From Diogma glabrata (Eukaryota > Arthropoda > Insecta > Diptera > Cylindrotomidae), in the NCBI GenBank assembly GCA_963693315.1, contig OY856186.1:74439475-74503474 (forward strand): a DNA stretch of 64,000 nt, in the 5' to 3' direction. A program made the position numbers and the translations under genes. Numbering within the stretch: position 1 is the first letter of the stretch; every line of letters begins with the position of its first letter. A model generated the notes under the pieces. The model was not told the origin of the DNA. It worked only from the letters and a program-made list of their open reading frames with translations, and ran no database searches. This document shows, piece after piece, positions 57,690 to 64,000 of this stretch.

Positions 57690-58540
57690 GATTTTTGACA
57701 AGCAAATTAGAATTAAAGAATGGAAATTCGACTCTTTATTTGTAATTATATAAAAAACATTTTTTATATCAATTTTTTTCCTTTTGTGTTTTATGTTTGA
57801 ATTACTATATTTATTTTTCCATTAACATACATGAATATGGCATACGATGAACAAAAGAACATCGTTCTTTAAAATACTGTCTAGAGAAAATAGTTCCACT
57901 AAAATAATATAAAACACCTGAAAAAATATTTGAAAACAACAATATAACACGCAACATGAAATTGTAGTTTATTTGATACGCAAATAAAAAACTACGTAGT
58001 TTATGATAGCATAGGTAAATAAATAAGCAAATGAAAAAGAATAGATATAGATAGTTCCCACCTATATGTGAATTTGGGAACATCATAATTATGATGTTTT
58101 TATTGTTTTGTCGGTTCTAGAATTTTTTTGTTTTATCGCTATTTCGTCTAGTATGTAAGAAGTCGTGTTGAGAATAGTCAGTTCAGTTTTGTATTAACAG
58201 TGATAAAATCGCATTTTAAATAAGTTGTGACACAAGATAGTCATAATACAAAGTGAATAAAATAAAATAATAGTGAGAGATTATTATAAGTGTTAAAAAA
58301 ATTATTATAAGTGAAGAATTATTGTGAATACGAGCACCATTAAGGGAAATAAATAAAGGAGAAATATTTTGTAAAAGATAAAGTCTTGAACAAATAAAAA
58401 TTGTAACGTACAACAAATCCAATGTTTTAATTATCCGATCTATTAATCGAACCGAATATAAGTAGCCTGGCCAAAAAAATTACAATATTACGAATAATAT
58501 TGCCAAATTACATAATTTTTTATAAACGGGCTATAGATCG
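57690..58540 (+). other. AT-rich stretch with a possible LTR
   Basis: It holds a perfect palindrome CATCATAATTATGATG at 58081-58096. 58120-58420 has an LTR-like look: initiator-type TCAGTTCAGTTTTG (about 58180), AATAAATAAAGGAG and a short AT-rich tail ending ACGTACAACA. It lies just upstream of the gypsy relic, but no repeat partner or clear primer site was found. Confidence 0.3.
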
Positions 58541-58544
58541 AATG

Positions 58545-58685
58545 CCCCAACGATATTTCGATAAGAAGGTGTAACGAATTTATAGGCGAATGTGAACTTA
58601 TTCGTAGGTTGGGCCTTAACATTTCCAACAACTTGCTCTAAGACGGTCAAAAAATGACAAAGAGCGCGCCTTGAAAAATTAGTCG
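58545..58685 (+). pseudogene. LINE RT C-terminal scrap, related to 48.0 kb
   Basis: PNDISI, then GECELIRRLGLNISNNLL, is recognisably the same segment as PNDISI...CESIRLLGVTIFNDLL at 48.0 kb, both in the 'LGVxIDxxLxWxxH' block. Only about 40 codons survive before the gypsy relic begins. Confidence 0.55.
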
Positions 58686-58694
58686 TAAGGATGT

Positions 58695-59800
58695 CCGTTC
58701 CCTCATTAAAGAAAGCATTGACTTCAGCATCAGTTCTGGTTCGAGCTGTTTATGCTACAATAGTATGCGAGAAATAATGGTGTGGTTTGTGTACTGGTGC
58801 AGTTGGATAAAGAGGGTATTGAACACCCTGTTGCATATTTGTCTAAGAAACTGAGTTCAGCTCAACGTAATTACTCCTCCAACGGAATGGAAAGACTTGC
58901 TGCTATCCATAGGTATTAAGAAATTTTGTGGATAGATCACGCCTCACGCAAGTGGTTGATGCAGCAGAAAGATCTGTCAGGACGTCTGGCGCGATAGAGT
59001 TTGAAGCTGCACATATTAAGTTTTGATATTGACCATCGGCGTGGTAAACGTAGGTTCATATGTTATTTCGAGGATGTTCTCCATCGATGCGATCAGCGAG
59101 GGCAAAACTGTTTTTTTAATCTTGATCTGAAATCCCTTGATTGAAATCGAGTGACAATTTGAGTGACAATTATCGTTAATTAGAACAGATAGTCACTGAC
59201 TCCAATGGTTCTTTTTCCGATTTACCCCCGTCCGATGGGCTTGTGTATAACAATTGTATTTGTATGATGCTACACCAGACGGTGAAACTTGGAAATTGTA
59301 GATCACGAAGAGTGATCCTCTTACCTCTGCACATGGTGGAGCTGCAAAAACCTAACCTAACTTTTGGCCCTGGATAGCCACGGAAAATTAAATACCATGT
59401 TTCTTAATATGACATCAGGGAGACTGTCAAAGCCTCAACACCGTGATACGTGCTCCTATGACAACGTCCCTAAAATCTGAGAGATTCGGCCAACGATTAT
59501 AGTTTGATATAATCGGTCCTTACACCCGAACTAAGTCCGGTCATATAGCAATTTCGATTTCTTAGACCATCTCACTAAGTTCTTGTTTTATTTCCTCTTA
59601 CGGAAATTTACCACCAAACCTACCTATTAACTGCTTAAAATCAATGCGTTCAATATTTTTGGGTGTCCCAAAACAATTGTCTCAGACAATGGGAATTGCA
59701 ATTTGGATCTATATTTTTCTAAACCTTCTTTTCAGGGTATGGGATTCACCATACCTTTTCAGCCCTATACGTCCCACAAGCTAACGCGTCTGAGTGGTTG
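58695..59800 (+). pseudogene. Ty3/gypsy pol relic: RNase H and integrase
   Basis: LKKALTSASVLVR (about 58706) matches the start of the RT-RNase H connection. VLVQLDKEGIEHPVAYLSKK (about 58794-58852) and LSSAQRNYS match the RNase H 'GVGAVLxQ...xPVAYxSKxLxxAQxNYS' block. HASRKWLMQQKDLSGRLAR (about 58937-58995) matches 'DHxSLxWLxxxKDxxGRLARW'. The integrase follows: LPPSDGLVY (about 59222), then SSAHGGAAKT of the zinc-binding domain, FDFLDHLTKFLFYFLLRKFT (about 59551-59610), IFGCPKTIVSDNGN (about 59652-59695) and the ANASEW tail near 59783. Stops and frame changes are frequent; protease and most of RT are absent. No flanking LTR is established. Confidence 0.8.
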
Positions 59801-59804
59801 GACA

Positions 59805-61940
59805 AATGAGTCATTGGTGGTGTTGAACCAACAGACATGGAATTTGATTCAAGTGCAAATTCCTTGAATTTAATTTAATTCCTATATTATTTTAAACAAA
59901 TATTTATTTTTTCATGATTTAGAGTTTTCAATACTCATATATCGTGTGAAAGAAAACTAAATAATTTTTTAGATTTTCTTTGTGAAAATAGATTATAATT
60001 ATATTCTCTCGATCGTTCGCTGGGACAACAAGCACAAATTGTATAATTAAATAAAAATTAATTATATATATAATTTAGCCTTTATTATAATAAAAGTGTA
60101 AGAGGGAAATACACAGGTGGACTACGTGCGTACCTAACCGAAGACCACACTTGAAATTGCTGGCACTCTATGTCGTTCCATGCATCAAACTTTAGCTTGT
60201 TCTCCTTTTTATGCCTCCGTTGGGCTACTCATGATCACTCATGTTGGTTTTACTTTTTGCTACGGTGATTGAATTGTTTGAACGAGAACAGGGGACCTTT
60301 GATCTCCAGCACTATTATCTAAGATTTTAATGTCTGGCTTAGTCAGTAGAGTTTGAGAGTCTTTATCTCGTGGTTTGGTTTTGAACCTGACTCAGATTTC
60401 ATTTCTTATTGATTTTTTATTCTCATAATGAATGTATTCAGCCAGACTTCCTCCTTTCGTCCTGTCCTGTAATGGGCATACTTTTACAAATATTTTATAA
60501 ATCTAAAACTCACAAAATGTTATGTAAGTTTACCAAAAATTTTGTAAATCACTAAAAAAATTATATGAAATTTATTTTTATATTTATATTTATTATAAAA
60601 AAATTTATATTTATTATAAAAAATTTATTTGATTTACATATTATTTTTGTATTTGAAAGAAAAAAATTGTAGTTTTATCAAAAAATTTTGTGTGTTGTGA
60701 ATTTATAAAATTTTGTAAAAGTTTCCTTTATTTTTTGAATGCTTTTTCTTTATCTATAGGAACATACTATAGCGTAATTCGAAAATGTATGTTTACATAT
60801 TTAAAAACTTGTCAACCTACTTGTTTGTAAAAACCTAATTATTTAAAATATTTAGAAGTACATCTGACACTTCCCGGAAGACCGTCTCATATTCTTTTTA
60901 TTTTACATATGTTTTTGCATAATTAAAATAAACACAAAAATAAATAAAATATAAGTTATTATGGGTAATAATTTTTTATGTTTAAAATTGGATTTAGTAG
61001 TTGGTTTGTAATTCTGCAGTTCTATTGATACTCAGTTTTTAATAATGCAGTAGTTGGTATTGAGTGGTTTGAAGAGTGAATTTTTTTTTGAGCAGTTGAG
61101 GTTGGAGTTTAAATCTGTGAAACTTTGTGAAGAGGTTGTGGGCTTGTTGAGTAGCATATCGGGCAGTGGAATTGGAACTGAAGTGTTAAGTCAAATGGTT
61201 GAAATGAATTTCTGAGATACAATACTAAAGTACGACTCAACATTTTGGGAAATTGTCATAACAAACCTTAGGAAAAATGGTAAGTGTGTTGACTGTTTTA
61301 TGTTGTTTTTTTGTAAATTTTTTGTTATTGAGAAAAGTAAAGAAAGGATGTTAGGGTAAAGTAAAGACCTTAGGGAGTGTTGTGGCGAGGCAGTTCACGG
61401 CTACCTCGAACGTGGGTGGTAATGAAGGCTTGCGGGCAGTTGGCTGTTTTTTTGTAAATTTTTACCAAAGAGAAAGTTACGTTCAATGATCAATTTTAAT
61501 GCTCAAAACAAGGATTTCAAAATTTCACAAAAGCATCAAAACAGATAAATCGTTTAAATTAATTGAAGTGTTTTAATTGTTTAAACAATATTCGTTTTCC
61601 TGGTGAATCAGTGATGAGGGAGGTTCATATGGTGATTCTTAATAAGGTTAATTTATTCCACCTATTAATCAGTAATCTATTTTTCAGTGTTTTAAAAATA
61701 AGTTGTCATATTGTTTTTAGAATAGTATTCATAAAAATAACTTTTACTAATCAGTTGATTTTCATCCGAGATTTTATTTTTCGTCGATTGTATGAACACG
61801 GATAGAATTTTTTGTATTTTTGTTTTTATTGCATTTTTATAGCAGTATTTTTTTATGTGGGAATACATTTAAACTATTAAATAAATTTAATTATAAATAA
61901 AATAAAATTATTTGAGAATTTAAATTAATTATATTAAAAT
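59805..61940. other. Mixed stretch, unassigned
   Basis: 60335-60387 has tRNA-like polymerase III boxes (TGGCTTAGTCAGTAGAG and GGTTTTGAACC) without a closing cloverleaf. 61054-61215 is an open plus-strand frame of about 54 codons (FFEQLRLEFKSVKLCEEVVG, then LLSSISGSGIGTEVLSQMVE) that looks helical and gene-like, but I recognise no family. 60480-61000 is AT-rich. Confidence 0.35.
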
Positions 61941-61948
61941 TATATTAA

Positions 61949-62270
61949 AATAGTATATTTTCCTACAAGAGATGAAAACATTGTTTTTTTCGTGAGTAAA
62001 CATTTATTTAAGAACGAAAAACGTTTTTATCTCGCGTAGAAAATGCAATTTTTTCTATGATAGTAATATATAATCGATATTTACTATAAATTATAAAGTT
62101 AAAAATCGACAACAAAACATTCAAAATTCATATTCTATTTTTTCATGATTGCGTTGTTTAAAATACTTTGTAAAATTATATGAAAAACCATAGCAACTAC
62201 AATTTGTTATTCTTTTTACGCTAGCGGAATAGACTTTTCGTTTGTTATCATAGAAAAACATTATTTATTT
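61949..62270. mobile_element. Foldback/MITE-like element, copy 2
   Basis: About 90% identical to copy 1 (56151-56490). The hairpin part (61962-62039) has a much shorter loop, lacking the GACGC-GCTA-GCGTC stem. The second part keeps perfect 13-bp inverted repeats TTTTTCTATGATA (62050-62062) and TATCATAGAAAAA (62246-62258). Confidence 0.75.
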
Positions 62271-62274
62271 TACT

Positions 62275-64000
62275 TTTAATTTATATGAAAAAAAGAAATA
62301 TAAGAAACGCATAAATTTAAATTAAAAAACAATCACAAATTTAAAACAAAATTATCCTGCTATGAGCATGTCAAGAAACAAAAACAAATTGTTCTATCCA
62401 CTGTTTCTATTCAAGAAAAACAGAGAATAAAACTGAGGATAGAACAAAATCCTCGGATGCATGTTTTGTTCTATCGTGATTCATATAATACAAACGACGT
62501 TATATCCGCGGATATATATTATATTCGCGTTCATACAATCGTTTCTAAAATTTTGAAGTCTTTGTTCGAATAGAAAGTTCGCGATAGTTTTTTTATTTTT
62601 TAAATTGTATTAATTAAAATTTAAATTATCCAATTAAAACATATTTTTTTTATACGAATAAATAACTTTAAATTTTTGTCACGGTTTCAACTAAACTTTG
62701 AAACTGTCAATTTTCATTTCTAATTTTCCTATTTTCTTCCTTCCAAAACAAAAGCAAAACAAAAAAAAATCTATAAATGGCAAAATGTTAATCAATTGTT
62801 TAATCACGTAACAAATAAAAACCATTTTTCATTGATGAAAAATTTATAAAATTTTTTAACATTAAAATAAAATATGCAATAATTTTTTTTTGTGTATAAA
62901 CAATTGTTCAAATAAATAAATTTATTTTTATTCATTTTTTTATTTGTGAAAGTTTAAGTTTTGCTTGATTGTTTGTTGGGTGTTTTTAAATATTTTGTTA
63001 TTATTCGTTTTCTCAACACAATGATTTTTCAAAACCTTAAAAAAATTAGAAAACATTTCAATCTTGTTCAATTTCAATTTCAATTAAACATTATGAAATT
63101 TGATTTTCAAAGAAGAAAAAAAAAATAACAAAATATAAATAAATTTACCTTTGATAATAAGAATTGATCGGTTACGATTTGAATGAAGTTGTTGTCGATT
63201 GAGTGGTGAGAAATTTATATTCGTATAATATTCTTATTATGGTAAAACAACATTGATTATAGGAGCGTCATTATTTATTGTATACAAGAAGTTAAAAAAA
63301 AATTAAGATTAACTAAACAATTAGTAATATTGAAATATTATTGAATTTAATTTAAAAAAAATAACTTGACTTTTCAACAATATTATTAACATAGATGTTA
63401 AATTTTTTTTTGATGTTATAACAAATTTATTGTTACAAGTATGTTGGCAGTTTTATTATTAAATTTATTAATTTTGATTTACTTTCATCAGGGAAATATA
63501 AAAATGAGTTATTAGATTTTAGTTTTTGGATTATTTGATTTTTATTTCTTCTAGTATATTAATTTTTATTAACTGAGTTCATGATTTGAAAGGATTAGAA
63601 AGTTTTGTATTGGAGATTTAATCAGAATTAATAATATGATTATGTTATTTTCGCAGATTATCAATTTATTTAATTATAAATTTGTAGGAAATTTTTTAAT
63701 TTTAAATTAAGATTTAAAAGAAGATTTTATTTAATTTCATACAATTTTCATTTTGAAGGCTTACCATTAGTTTGGAAATGATAATTAATAATGCAAGAGA
63801 TTATTTGTTTGATTCGTAATGAAGTTGTTATTCGTCTTACCTGTAAATAAAGAAAAACATGTAATTAACATTTAACTTCACAACTCATTCAAATTAAATT
63901 TGTAAAAACAGTATTATACTTAAAGCTACGATTTAATATACAGAAATACGGTTAGCATATGAAATTCTCTACTGATATCTTATATCTACTTGATTTTGTT
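62275..64000. other. AT-rich stretch with short palindromes
   Basis: TTGTTCTATCC (62389-62399) and GGATAGAACAA (62437-62447) form an 11-bp inverted repeat, with a third TTGTTCTATC at 62467. TATATCCGCGGATATA at 62501-62516 is a perfect 16-bp palindrome. From 62600 on, only AT-rich sequence with no supportable gene. Confidence 0.45.

Noticed and set aside
59783..59860. Possible tRNA gene with box A-like CTGAGTGGTTGGAC
   Set aside because: The first part reads as the ANASEW end of the gypsy integrase, the box B is poor and no cloverleaf forms.
60335..60387. Possible tRNA gene with box A and box B
   Set aside because: Boxes are present, but acceptor, D and T stems do not pair; at most an old tRNA-derived repeat.

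Overview
This window looks like repeat-rich, gene-poor nuclear DNA from an arthropod, most likely an insect, perhaps a dipteran with a large AT-rich genome. Base composition is strongly A+T with long homopolymer runs. There are no operons or ribosome binding sites. Nearly every protein-like stretch is a fragment of an insect-type transposable element: non-LTR elements of CR1/Jockey and LOA type, Ty3/gypsy, BEL/Pao, Tc1/mariner and a hAT-like end. I found no intact host gene. Most short open frames are chance frames in AT-rich DNA.

Layout. 0.45-1.04 kb holds a frameshifted fragment resembling an MBOAT lysophospholipid acyltransferase (LPCAT3/nessy type), the only host-gene-like sequence. 2.5-2.7 kb has two neighbouring hairpins. 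3.55-4.65 kb is a decayed BEL/Pao pol. 4.95-5.4 kb is a hairpin followed by a two-unit 190-bp tandem repeat. 5.5-16 kb is mostly featureless AT-rich DNA with one copy of a composite interspersed repeat (about 9 kb), an (AATTAATA)n satellite (11.5-11.9 kb), two possible LTR edges and a tRNA-like sequence (14.3 kb).

About 16.1-20.9 kb is the best preserved element: a nearly complete two-ORF non-LTR retrotransposon. Its ORF2 (endonuclease plus reverse transcriptase) is open throughout. ORF1 probably carries one premature stop near its N terminus.

21.9-34.7 kb holds an interspersed repeat, a hAT-like terminus, more copies of the composite repeat, a 473-bp element with 101-bp terminal inverted repeats, and a mariner transposase relic that abuts a gypsy RNase H/integrase relic. 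34.7-40 kb is AT-rich and contains an isolated tRNA-Ser-type primer binding site. At 39.9-42.7 kb a 1.9-2.2 kb tandem-repeat-bearing element has inserted into an older repeat; a second copy of the inserted element lies at 54.5-56.0 kb. 43.8-45.4 kb is a LOA-type endonuclease/RT relic, itself interrupted by the composite repeat. A good TATA plus initiator arrangement stands at 45.62 kb. 48-51 kb holds further LINE debris and the largest composite-repeat cluster. 56-64 kb holds a two-copy foldback/MITE-like family, another composite-repeat copy, a possible LTR, and a gypsy RNase H/integrase relic (58.7-59.8 kb).

The elements do not form a pathway. What the window shows is layered insertion and decay. 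The least explained item is the composite repeat family, which joins a 'GGCGCAACA' tandem module to a fixed 3' module and occurs at six or seven sites, all in the same orientation.
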